From positions 50,447,587-50,511,586 of the forward strand of contig OZ024824.1 of NCBI GenBank assembly GCA_964016985.1: a DNA stretch of 64,000 nucleotides. Reading direction: 5' to 3'. How positions within the stretch are numbered: position 1 is the stretch's first letter; each line of letters begins with the position of its first letter. Positions 44,600 to 56,185 of the stretch are shown here, in pieces. A program made the translations under genes and the position numbers. Origin of the DNA: Anodontia alba (taxonomy: Eukaryota > Mollusca > Bivalvia > Lucinida > Lucinidae). The notes beneath the pieces were generated by a model. That model was not told the DNA's origin. It saw only the letters and a program-made list of their open reading frames with translations, and made no database searches.

Positions 44600-45480
44600 C
44601 ATATTTCACCGGACAAAATAGTCAGGTATACTAACTTCCGGTCATTATGTCTAATTATTAAAATTTTTCACCGGCCAAAGTATCAGTAATATTTCTGATA
44701 CTTATACCCGGTCATATCATTATATTATTTCTGATTTTTCACCAGGCAAACTTCTACAGAAAGTGTCTGGTCAATTTTGCCTAATAATTAATTATCACCG
44801 GGAAAAAGTTTCGAATACTTGTATCCAGTCAGTTTTCATATATAATCTCCTTTTTTCATCGGACTAGAGTTACGAATACTACTATCCGATCAATTTGTCA
44901 AATTACTTGTAACTTTACCGGGTAACAGTTACGAATACTAGTGTCCGGTCATTATGTCGGGTAACTAGTGTCAAAATAGTGATCACTAATTCCCGAACAA
45001 TCTATTATCGTTCATAGAGCTCCATTCACATTTAAGTCAATGGATATAGGTTATTAAGTGAAATACATAGTAACTTTTTATACATAAAATTCTGTACAGT
45101 CTTTCCCGAATCAGACTAGAATCTTTAATATTCCATTGACTTATTATAGGAGTGTAATTCCATTAATATTTTAAATTAACTTATGTTTTATCTCTTTCAT
45201 CCGCTAGAAAGAGTTAAACTTCCGACTATAACAAAATTTTTACCGGGCAGCAGTTCGTAGACAAGTGCCAGGTCATTCAAATTATGTTTTATCTCTTTCA
45301 TTCGCTAGAAAGCGGTTAACTTCCAGCTCTAACGAAAATTTCACCGGGAGGCACTTCGTAGAGTAGTGCCAGGTCATTCTAACGAAATTCCACCGGGCAG
45401 TAGTTTCGTAGACTAGTGTCACGTCATTGTGTCGGATTACTAGTGACCGAGTAGTAGTCACTAGTACTCGCTCAACATAT
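44600..45480 (+). repeat. Array of CCGG-tipped hairpin modules
   Basis: Around ten modules of about 45-110 bp each contain TCACCGG near one end and CCGGTCATT or a variant near the other, which pair (for example ATCGGACTAG with CTATCCGAT near 44859-44892, and AAGTATCAG with CTGATACTT near 44677-44702). Two copies of an ATCTCTTTCAT[CT]CGCTAGAAAG hairpin occur at 45190 and 45290 and a third variant at 45722. Larger palindromes such as CTAGTGAC...GTCACTAG lie at the end. Confidence 0.7.
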
Positions 45481-48400
45481 TTTTATTTATTAAGCACTAT
45501 AGACATGTATAGTCTTGGGTTATAGGTTATTGAATGACAGAGATGAGTTCTAGTACCTAGTAGCCACTTATATTGTTGAATTCTGTCCAGTCACTTTTGA
45601 ACTAGACTAATTCTATATATATATTTATTCTTGAAAATGAACTAAGAATTATCGGTTACGATCAAATTCGCAATTCATTCACTAAGTGTAGAAGAGACTT
45701 CCACCTATAATTACATGTATATCTCTTTTATTCGCTACAAAGAGATTAACTTCTTACATATTCACCTTTTTCGGCTCTAAGGCAAAAGTGAACTATAAAA
45801 CTATTGTTATTTATAAGAAGAAAAATATACACGAAATCTAAAAATCTTTCTTCTTTTCTCCCCTGTTTTTTCTTCTACATGCTCCGATATGTAATCAGCA
45901 TGTAATCTAAGGAGCAAATTGACAAGAAAGTAGCAATCGATCTTTTCTACTTTCTATTAATTTTTCCTTCATAAGGTATTGGAAATTTACACGATTCAGA
46001 TAAATAAATTAACAGTTTATTTATTTATTCGCTACCTCTCTAGATTACTACGATTTAAAATTCTAGTTGAGGTACATATTTTCCTTTTGCCTTTCTACAT
46101 GGAAAATAGTTGATCTGTTAAGCTATTATTCTATCTTATACTATCTTTTGATTGATTATATAAGAGTCTAGGTCAGTCGTGCTCTGTCTAAACTCTGCTA
46201 TAAAATAATAAATAAGAAGAAAATCTTATATTTAGGCATAGATATAATTCGATACGTTCTTTACTTTGCCTGTTTTTATTTTTTCTTCTGGATCATTTAA
46301 GACTATGATAGCAATATACCAGATAATTTTGCCTCAGTAAGAATCTATTACGCCGAAGATTCTTCATCTTGGAATAATAATTTTATGATGATTATAATTA
46401 GAAATTATTTTGGAAGGTTTAAAACTTATAATTACTAGACCCAATTAATCCTCGTATATTATAGGTCTACTTTATCTTATTTAGGAATAGTTTTGCTTCG
46501 ACTAGCTCTATACCTCTAATATTTTATTTATAACTAGAGTCCATGTCAATCAAAATTTTTTCTCGCACCTTTGATATTGACAATGGATACATATTTAGTA
46601 AAGGCATTAATTATTCAGTATGTGACAGATTATTATTGCCTAAATTAGATATTATATACAATACTTTCCTTTTGATTTTTTTATTGACTTTGTAACTATT
46701 CAGAAACTGCCAAAGTCAATCATTTCCTTCCTCTAAACTTACCGAAGCGCTAGATTATGTTGATATATATTTTTAATATATGCTTAGAGGTTAATTAACG
46801 AGAGTTTACCTCATAATAGCAGATATTATTATATTCATATTAATCAATGTACGGTCTAGGCTTAGACAAAAGGGAAAACATCCTTAATTACGAGCTGGTA
46901 AAGAATTAAGATACACTTAATTATCTCTTTACCCCTTCTTTATGTTTACATTCGTTAAAGGGATCATAGTAATTCTCGCTAAGAGTTCAAGTTCAGTTTT
47001 ACGAATAATGCAAAGATTAATATCTTGATTTCCAGTCCGCATCAAAAATGGTCTATATATATATATAGATAAATATCTTTTCCGAAACTGGATATTTATT
47101 TTTTTTCCACACAATAAGTCATTTCAAGACGTTTCGATGATTTTGAAATGCACTGCTTCAATTTATAATATAGAATATGTTTATATAAACTTCACAACGT
47201 AGTAAGTGCTGCACCTTCGTTCCTGGTCAGATCTTACTTTTGTGATACGTTTTCGAACATACTGAAAGTTTTCTCCGATTATACATTCGGTAAATAAACT
47301 TTCGAGTAGCTTTTATGCTTTTAAACATTCAGATTATTTGATAATAGTTGGAGATAATATATTATACCGATATTTATATATCTATCTTCATTATTTATCT
47401 TTCTCAACTTACTTTTAAGTTAGATTGACCTTCTCGCTACGTTCCAGGTTTAAATCTAGCTATCATTATGGACCAGTCACCTTTTTATTTCCTAAACAAT
47501 ATTTTAACAGTTTTTCTCAGTATTCAGAGCATAACGACTTCATGAATACTTGGAAATAATTCAATTCTACGCTTGTTAAACTAAGCCCAAAACAAGCCCT
47601 AGTTTTTAGAATGGATATTATCCTTCGATTCAGTTCATGGAGATACATCCATTTAGATCCCATTATCTCTATTTCAGTCATACAAAATTCTAATGACTAA
47701 GTACTCTTTTCTACGTACGAATACAGAATATCGAGTCACTGTTGCTGCATATTGGTTAAAGATTAAACAAAATTTATCTTAAACCTATATGACGTTAAAT
47801 TAATTATTATCTCTTTCATATTTATACATGTTTTTTTACCCTTCCGTCAGGGATCGTGGTAATAATATTATTTTATTACTCTCTATGGTTTACGTATAGA
47901 TCTCGAGAGTATATATATATATATATATATATACATGTGTATATATGTATATATATTTTCTTCCTGAATTCATTTGCGAGTACGTAATTTGATATTTCAG
48001 GAATTACCAATTATACAGACATAGATTTTATTCTATTAATATTCAATTCTAAAAATTTGATTGAATATTTATCTATACATCACGAAAACATACCTATATA
48101 GTTTTGACCCCCTTAAACCCCACTTTTATATAGTAAAACTTGGGTTTACAGGGGTATACATTATTTTTCTTATTTCTGCTCAAAAACATAGATTGTGGGT
48201 ACTTGTTAGAACCGCCTCGGTGAGGCGGTTCTAATGAGTATCCACAATCTATGTATTGAGCAGAAATATGAAAATATCAGAGTTTTTATCTGAAAATTTT
48301 CATTTTTTGGTGGTAAAAATTTCAGTATATTTGAACAGGCATGTTTTCGTAATGAAATTCTGGGCAGTAATTTTATAGCGAGTTATATGTTTAATAATTC

Positions 48401-49500
48401 CTTGATTAATTAATAGTTACGCTTAACCTTTTATTTATAGCAGGAATTTGTTCCGTAGTATAATTTTAATTTAGTATTCATATATTTGTTACTATTCTTA
48501 AATATGCGTATAGAATAGTAATACTATCTCTTAACTTATAAATTAAGTGTTTTAGAGATTATTAATCAGTACTATTGTATAATTGTTCTTCAGAGATTAT
48601 CACACTATTACTTTTTCTCTGAGTCCTCTTTTTATAAACATTTTGATTCATTATTACAAAGTGGACTTTTTAACTTTTCTTGATTTCCATGATTATTTAC
48701 TCAGGAGTACTTTTCATGGCAATCTTCTGGTATAGAAAGATTCTATCCAGCTTATTTATTATTGCTTAATCTTATCAATATGGTAAGATTTAGCCAAACT
48801 ATGACCATCTTACAGTTAGCTGCGATCAACCTTATTCTTATCTCTCTTATTGTCTGTCAAACTCTAAGTTATGATGTTGACAGTTTCTTCTTTATTATTT
48901 TGTCAGGACATCAAACGCTTTTATATGTCTATGACAAAACTAATTATCAATGGTTTAGCTTGTTTTTTCTTCCCAGCAGTTTTATGCAAACTCTGTATTA
49001 TTTTATTGCTTGACTAAAAATTCATATTACAATTAGTCTAGCAATAGTTTTAACCATTATGTTTGTCTATACCTTTTTTTTTTTTTTTTCTTCTGATGGA
49101 TAACTGAGTTATAGTTAAGTTAACTCCATCTACTTTTATTATCTCCCCTTCTTTAATTTGATCAAAGGGGAATAATTATACAACATTATGGTTATTTTAA
49201 GTCTATGTCTGTTCATCGGAAACTGTCCTATCGCTCCAATTAACAACTTAGACTATTACAATTAGATAGCTTCACATATCTAGAATTTTATCCAAAATAT
49301 CTACATATGTCAGTTATCTATAGAAAACTCCACCGAGTAGACTTTTCCTTATTTATTCAAGACCGACTACTTACAGTGTATGGTCTTGGCTTTTTGTCTT
49401 ACAAATTTTGTTTTGAAAATATTATTTCTATATTCCTAGCTTACTTTGCGATGGAATATTTATGTTATGTCTCAATGACTCCCTTTTCTTTTTGAAGCCA
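45481..49500. other. AT-rich interior of the large element
   Basis: No recognisable coding sequence on either strand. Open frames are short and rich in Phe, Ile and Ser. There is a TA microsatellite at about 47908-47955 and a MITE at 48078-48354. A TCCCCTT/AAGGGGA hairpin is at about 49143-49170. Confidence 0.6.
48078..48354. mobile_element. MITE with CATNACGAAAACATNCCT ends and long central hairpin
   Basis: 277 bp. Left end CATCACGAAAACATACCT; reverse complement of the right is CATTACGAAAACATGCCT. The central hairpin 48174-48266 has a stem of about 45 bp around GCCTC-GGT-GAGGC. A second smaller stem (CCCCTTAAACCC with GGGTTTACAGGGG) lies to its left. No coding capacity. Confidence 0.8.
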
Positions 49501-49526
49501 ATTGTTGTTTCCCAAAAAGAAAAAAA

Positions 49527-49564
49527 GGGGGGGTGGGGGGGGGGGGGGGGGGGGGTGGGGGGGG
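49527..49564 (+). repeat. Poly-G run
   Basis: 38 bases that are all G except for two T. G-quadruplex formation is expected on this strand. It directly follows an A-rich GAAAAAAAG stretch. It could also mark an assembly or sequencing weak point. Confidence 0.95.
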
Positions 49565-49806
49565 CAATGTTAGGTCTCTGAGACTTAAGAACTGGCTTCC
49601 TCTAGAGTCTACTATTATATATAAGGTTGTTAGATCATAACACCTTAAAGATATGCTATTTTGTGAATCTAAATCATTCTTTCTATTAAATATAGAATTA
49701 GAATGTATCTGAGTCCTTAGAGTTTCCTGAGTCTTTAACCAGAAGTGGTGAGATATTATTGGTGTTAGAATTAGGAGAGCACCTCCCTCCTATTCTGCAA
49801 ATTCTA

Positions 49807-49901
49807 GCACATTATCTATAGGTTAATGTATTATGAAGTTAAAATGAAGTTTTTTAAAAGTAAAACATATTTTAACGAGTAATACCTAACCTATAGATAA
49901 T
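49807..49901. mobile_element. 95-bp mini-element (M) with ATTATCTATAGGTTA ends
   Basis: Inverted ends ATTATCTATAGGTTA and TAACCTATAGATAAT. The same tip is the outermost part of the terminal repeats of the 6.4-kb element, and the two halves of M's interior continue outside those repeats at 43680-43708 and 50127-50170. Confidence 0.7.
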
Positions 49902-49965
49902 CAATTATCTCCCTCCACCCACCCTCGCTTATCTCTCCTAATTGTGTCTATTGTTTTACACATAA

Positions 49966-50126
49966 AAGAAACTGACACGTGATCAGTTGAGCGGGAGGAG
50001 TTACGTCACACAGGTAACTGCCTAAGGGACCTTCTGGTTTAAGACTTTAATTAACGACTGAAAGGTTGTTTTTTCTGTGGAAGGTGTGAAAACAGAAGAG
50101 AATAGCACATTATCTATAGGTTAAGT
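49966..50126 (-). repeat. Right terminal inverted repeat
   Basis: Partner of 43709-43869; contains TTAACGACTGAAAGGTTGTT and ends AGCACATTATCTATAGGTTA. Confidence 0.9.
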
Positions 50127-50189
50127 ATTACTCGTTAAACTATGTTTTACTTTTAAAAAACTTCATTTTCATACTAAAATGGTGTCTTG

Positions 50190-51745
50190 ACAAAAATTGG
50201 AACATGGTAAAATTGCATATAAAATTTTAATGAATACAAAACTTGGAGCTGAAATATGGGGATACCATCAAAGAAAACTGAATGCCCAGCCACTATTACT
50301 AGACATATGAGGCCATTCATAGTATCAACTAACTCACCATAATGGCTTTAATTCATAAAACATTGCAGCATTAGATATATGAAACTCTGAATACTGTAGA
50401 CAGGTTTATATCAGAGTACTCTCTGTTGTCATAGAGACTTCATAAAAAATTTGATAAATTTACTACGGAAATAACATTTAAAAGTGAATGCATCGTAATT
50501 ATAATAGTTATACCCAAGGCAATTATTGTGCATAATTTCATCAAATTCCAAGCATGGGCAGAAACCAATGTAAATTTCCTATACCCTGAAAGGACCCCCT
50601 TTTCAAACATACAAAATCATATAACTTGATTATATGAGAAACTAAAACACACGGTTCATGAAATGTAAAGGAAACAAAGTTCCTTTACTGCTTAGAAAAT
50701 TTTCAATAATATACCTCCAAACCCCCAAGATATAATTAGAATCTGATTAATTGGACCTATCTGACTGTTGCTAATAACCAGTTCATAATTCTTAATTAAC
50801 CATAAGACTTTATAAATGACTCCCTTTTGCATTTCAAGCTAAACAGGAATAATAATAATCTGGGTAAATGGACTAAACCTCCTGAAATATAACGACTTTC
50901 GAGACTTGTATCGCATTTCAGGAAGAAAGGGGACTCCCATAGTTCTATGCGTAGGTTGGGAGAATTATTTTACAGCACAATTGTGTTATCAATAATTCTT
51001 AAAACAAGAGTGAAGATACATTGTATGGCTTTTTATTCACCAAAATTCTATGCCATACTTGTTTAAAGATAGATGTAGATTGATCTTCGATCAGAAATGT
51101 ACAGGATAGAAACTCATTATTTCTCTGTTCGAAGATAGAAAATGAGTTCTTTATCGATAATGATTGTATCGATGGAAATAGGAGAGTAATTGGAACCTAA
51201 TGGATGTATTTTCCCTAAACGGAGCTATAAGAGTGTATCCATTGCTATAGACTGGAAGATTGTCACTATTTAGAGACAGTCCAGTTTTATAACGATGTGG
51301 ATTAAACCCTGACTTGGTTGTCTTTTTATATTTTAATTGGAAATATCCGTCATCGGATATTGCAATATTCTCTTTAGGGGACAACATATCCGGGAGAGAT
51401 CGAGACTTTCCGGATTTGTACCCCATTACTCGTTAATGGAGATGTTCTATTCTCCTAATAATGAGAGGGAAAACTGGTTCATATTGTCGGAATGTACGAT
51501 AGATGAGGAATGTAATTGTATTTATTCCTGAAGTAAAGGACTTTATTTTCCTCATTGTTTCTTAAGAATACAGATCTTCTCCCATTGTAATATCTGTTGA
51601 TGTGCGAAGATAGACAATGGAAGAATTGGTTTTATGACTTATAATTGTCATTGATGTTTAGAAGAGGTAAAACATTGCATTAATTCTTCTCTTAGAAATT
51701 TCCTTTTGTATCAGACTTAAAGAATAATAAAAGCACCGCAAGCAT
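50190..51745. other. AT-rich spacer, no gene recognised
   Basis: A 91-codon minus-strand frame at 51426-51151 has mixed composition but no splice context or recognisable motif. Nothing else stands out. Confidence 0.4.
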
Positions 51746-51748
51746 AAT

Positions 51749-52489
51749 ACCCCGCCATAGAATTATTTGTTTATATATTAAAGTTATCATTGCAAAAATG
51801 TCTGGAAAGAAAATGACCGAGGGACAGATAACAATCCTAAACCAGATCTTGATATTATCAATGGACAGATAACAATCCTAAACCAGATCTTGATAATATC
51901 AATGCATATAGCAAGTTTGGTTAAAAAGCCTTGTTATTTACTCAAGTTATCATCCAGAAATGAAAATATGGGCGTGTCTTGGGCAGATAACTCCGTAAAA
52001 ATTTGACAAAATTTGCCCATTAGCAATTCCAAGCCAGATCTCCTTTATGTCCATACATATAGCAAGTTTGGTTAAAATCCCTTGTTATTTACTTAAGTTA
52101 TCGTCCGGAAACGAAAATATGGGTGTGTCTTGGGCAGATAACTCCATAAAAATTTGACGAAATTTGCCCATTAGCAATCCCAAACCAGATCTCGTTAATG
52201 TCAACGCATATAGCAAGTTTGGTGAAAATCCCTTGTTATTTACTCAAGTTATAGTCCGGAAACGAAAATATGGGCGTGTCTCGGGCAGATAACTGCATAA
52301 AATTTTGACGAAATTTGCCCATTAACAATCCCAAACCAGATCTCCACAATATCAATGCACATACCAAGTTTGGTGAAAATCCATTGATGTTTACTCAAGT
52401 TATCATCCAGAAACGAAAAACAGACGGAGGGACACATGGATGACCAACGTGAAACCATAATACCCTGCCACTATTGTGTGGTGGGGTAT
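51749..52489 (-). mobile_element. Family d satellite-carrying element, copy d2
   Basis: Same family as 34512-35075, inverted. On the minus strand it begins at 52489 with ATACCCCACCACA...GTGGCAGGGTAT, a short TCCCTCCGTCTG stretch and several units of about 150 bp (CGTTTCCGGA[CT]GATAACTTG). Near 51750 lies CCGCCAT, the far-end counterpart. Confidence 0.78.
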
Positions 52490-52499
52490 AATAAATGTT

Positions 52500-53440
52500 A
52501 GACCTATACAATACATCTGTTTAGGTCTGGAATTATTATAGGCTGTATAGGTTTCTAAACGGTCCTGTAGCCTAAATGTAATTTATTATTCTTGGAAGAA
52601 GCCAAAATCTATACTTCGCAATTGAGTCCTCCGTGAAATCACCTGACCAGTAATTGACACCAAAACCTGACCAACCAAAATAGCTTACCAGTTAACGGTT
52701 AATGTTATTGCTTAGACAAACAATATTACCTATGTACTTTTTCATTGATAAATACAGGTACACATGCAGTTTTCATTGACAAATACAGGTATCACGATAT
52801 TGTTTGTCTAAGGATTTACGCATGGGCGTGGTTATAGCCTTCTGACGGAGGAGTCAATGAGACTTCTTGAACTAAGCTAATTTGGTTAAGGCAATAATAA
52901 TAATAACGTTATCGAATTTATTAATGCCTTAATATATATATATATTTGATTGATTATTTACCTTCTCCAAGAGTCTGGACAAGACATGATTGACATGGAC
53001 TCTTGTTACAGGTATAAATAATTGTCAATGAAACAATTAGTATAGGAACTAAAAGCCTGAAATGCTGATTATTTCCCAAAACGCAATAGAATATTTACCT
53101 CTACTAGACTTTCTATGCGAATAAGAATCTAGAGAGGAATTATGTTATAATTATTTGTATTACACATCATTAAGTCAAAATTTGACACTTGATGTATATG
53201 TTTTAACAAGTTTATCCTTTATAATTTTGGATATACTTGAAAATATTTATACCGTTAAATAGGAAAGAACTAATAAGGAATTTAACGCGATCCATAAATA
53301 GTTCTATTCCTGACAGTAATATATAGTGAGTATGATCTTCTAAAGTTTTCGGAAGCATGACGGGTAAATTTTAGAAGATTTGATAATTAAATTATCAAAG
53401 GATCAGGTATCTTTCCGATGACTGATCCTGTATCCTTGAT
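52500..53440. other. AT-rich spacer
   Basis: No gene was recognised. There is a TA run near 52930-52946 and direct repeats of TCATTGA[CT]AAATACAGGTA at about 52743 and 52776. Confidence 0.45.
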
Positions 53441-53444
53441 AATG

Positions 53445-54096
53445 CACCAAATTGTCAATATAACTTGGCAGAAATGTTCCTTTGGTGACCCTCTACCAAG
53501 ATTGTTTAAACTGTTGTGATTCGTCTAAACACATGGCTGCCAGAGGGCGAGGCTTATTTTCCCTGTATATCTATATAGAAAACTTTAAAATTCTTCTGGT
53601 CAGAAAGCACTGGACCGATTTCAATATAACTTAGCAGAAATGTTCCTTTGGTGACCCTCTACCAAGATTGTTCAAGCCGTCATGAAAAGTAAAAAAACAT
53701 AGCCATTGGGGTGTGGGGTGTGGGGTGTGTGGGGGGATTGTTTAAAGCGTTGTGATTCGTCTAGAAACATGGCTGCCAGGGGGCGGGGCCTTTTTTCCCT
53801 GTATATCTATATAGAAAACTTTAAAAATGTTCTTGTCATAAACCAATGCACTGATTTCAATATAACTTTGCAGGAATGTTTCTTTGGCGACCCTCTACTA
53901 AGATTGTTCAAGCCATCATGATTCATCAAAAAACATGGCTGCTAGGGGGCGGGGCTTATTTTCCCTACATATCTATATAGAAAACATAAAACTCTTCTTG
54001 TCAGAAACCACTGGACTGATTTTGATATAGCTTGACAGAAATGTTCCTTTGGTGACCCTCTATTAAGATTGTTCAAGCCCTCATTCTGTGTAAAAA
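53445..54096 (+). repeat. About 165-bp satellite, left block
   Basis: Repeats of CTTGGCAGAAATGTTCCTTT, GACCCTCTACCAAGATTGTT and AACATGGCTGCCAGGGGGCG near 53466, 53630, 53866 and 54032. It continues at 55829-56185 after the family e element and is therefore split by it. Includes a GTGGGGTGTGGGGTGTGTGG run near 53711-53735. Confidence 0.85.
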
Positions 54097-55828
54097 CAAG
54101 AGCTCCGCTAAGCAAGTAATAAGATGTAGCACATAAACTGGCTCCTGTATAATTCAGTGCTCCGGATATTAACTGTATGTGGAATTACAAAAAAAAAAAA
54201 AAAAAAAAAATTAAAGATTTTCATTGTGGCATAGCTCTGCTGATATTTAGTGAACTGTAACCTAAGGGTTCAAGCAGGCCCAGAAATTAAGGGAGAAGTG
54301 ACTTCTCCCTCCTGGGAAAATAGGGAGAAGTTTGCTGCATCTAGGCAGAAGTGCTTGTGGACAGAGGACACACGACAAAAACATGGCTATATTATAAGCT
54401 CATATGAGCCTTTGGCTGATTTGTTTTTCCTTTCTTCAATATCAGACCAAACAATAACAAAACAAAAATAAACAACCAAAAAAAAAAAAAAAAAAAAAAA
54501 ATGCTGCAAGAAATTTTTTTGTAAACCTTTAACTTGTTTTATACTGATTTTATTTTTGTTCTTCAAGAGAGCCAACTCAGAAGAGTATTAAAAAAAAAAA
54601 AATCCAAAAAGAATTATGTTTATAAGTTTTGATATTAGTCAAGCTTCTTAATTCTGTATCATTTGATAAATGTATTTATAAAGATTTAATAATGGCAACA
54701 TTTCCTTGCAGATCTAATAAAAAAAGATGTTAAAAAAAAAATAACTTGCCCATAACTTTAGTTATTTGCAAAAAATATACCTATTATAAAATAAAGTTTG
54801 CACACTATTACCTCTAAACAATATGCTGCAAAAAGTTTACAAAAACTTCCAAAGAGGCATAACTCTGCCAATATTTGGTGCACTGTAACCTCGAAATAAT
54901 ATGCGCTGCTCCACATCACATCATCGTGTAACTATTTATAAAGTTTCAGCTTGATCGGATGTAAACTGTAGGAGGATTTAGCCGGAAACGAAAAATTAAT
55001 AGAAATTTTCAAAAATTAACTCTGCTAATATTTGGTGGACTGTAACCTTGAAACAATATGCGCTGCTCCACATCATGGTCTAACTACAAATCAAGTTTCA
55101 GCTTGATCGGATGTAAACTGTAGGAGGAGTTAGCCAGAAACGAAAAGTTTACAGAAATTTTCAAAGGGGTATAACTCTGCCAATATTTGGTGCACTATAA
55201 CCTCGAAATAATATGGGCTGCTCCACATCGTCGTGTAACTATTTATGAAGTTTCAGCTTGATCGGATGTAAACTGTATGAGGATTTAGCCAGAAACGAAA
55301 AATTAATAGAAAATTTCAAAGGGGTATAACTCTGCTAATATTTGGTGGACTGTAACCTTGAAACAATATGCGCTGCTCCACATCATGGTCTAACTACAAA
55401 TCAAGTTTCAGCTTGATCGGATGTAAATTGTAGGAGGAGATAGCCGGAAAGGAAAAGTTTACTGAAATTTTCAAAGGGGCATAACTCTGCTAATATTTGG
55501 TGGACTGTAACCTCGAAACAGTATGCGCTGCTCCACATCATGGTTTAACTATAAATGAAGTTTCAGCTTGATCAGATATAAAATTTAGGAGTTAACCGGA
55601 AATGAAAAGTTTACAGAAATTTTCAAAGGGGCATAACTCTGCAAACATTTGTTGGACTGTAACCTTGAAACAATATGCCCTGCTCCACATCATGGTCTAA
55701 CTGTATACCAAGTTTTAGCTTGATCTGAAGTAAACTGTAGGAGGAGTTAGCCGGAAACGAAAACGTTTACAGACGGACGGACATCATACCCCGTAATATA
55801 ATACGTCCCGTTTTTCAAACGGGCGTAT
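54097..55828 (-). mobile_element. Family e satellite-carrying element, nested in the 165-bp satellite
   Basis: On the minus strand it starts after TTTTT at 55828 with hairpin ATACGCCCGTTT-GAA-AAACGGGACGTAT, then GTCCGTCCGTC, then about six units of roughly 155 bp (AACTCTGCTAATATTTGGTG near 54866, 55020, 55330 and onward). It ends at 54097 with GCGGAGCTCTTG before TTTTT. A-runs at 54187-54210 and 54478-54501 interrupt the less regular half. The flanks are satellite on both sides. Confidence 0.8.
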
Positions 55829-56185
55829 AAAAACATGGCCGCAAGGGGGCAGAGCTTATTATCCCTATATATCTGTATAGAAAACTTTAAAAATGTTCTC
55901 TTCATAAACCAATTGACCTCAATATAACTTGGCAGGAATGTTTCTTTGGTGACCTTCTACCAAGATTGTTCGTCAAAAAAACATGGCTGCTAGGGGGCGG
56001 GGCTTATTTTTCCCATATATCTATATAGAAAACTTTAAAAATCTTCTTGTCGGAAACCACTGGACAGAGTTCAATGTAACTTGGCAGGAATGTTGTTTTG
56101 GTGACCTACCAAGATTGTTCAAACCGTCTTGATTGGTTCAAAAAAATGGCCGGCAGAGGGCGGGGCTTGTTTTCTCTATATATCT
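55829..56185 (+). repeat. About 165-bp satellite, right block
   Basis: Continuation of 53445-54096 in the same orientation (AACATGGCCGCAAGGGGGC, TTGGCAGGAATGTTTCTTTG). Confidence 0.85.

Larger units (their letters stand above)
43709..50126. mobile_element. 6.4-kb AT-rich element with about 160-bp terminal inverted repeats
   Basis: The left end 43709-43869 and right end 49966-50126 are inverted copies, nearly identical, from the ACCTATAGATAAT tip through CCACAGAAAAAAACGACC to TCACGTGTCAGTTTCTTTT. Inside are a short CCAGTCA minisatellite, an array of CCGG-tipped hairpin modules, about 4 kb of AT-rich sequence without convincing genes, a MITE and a poly-G run. A solo end sits at 9453-9566. No transposase is visible, so it is non-autonomous or its gene has been lost. 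Superfamily unknown; it resembles large fold-back elements. Confidence 0.72.

Noticed and set aside
47905..47955. TA microsatellite as a promoter or origin
   Set aside because: A simple repeat without supporting elements.
51151..51426. 91-codon minus-strand frame with mixed composition
   Set aside because: No motif, no splice signals and no related sequence seen; length is within chance for this region.
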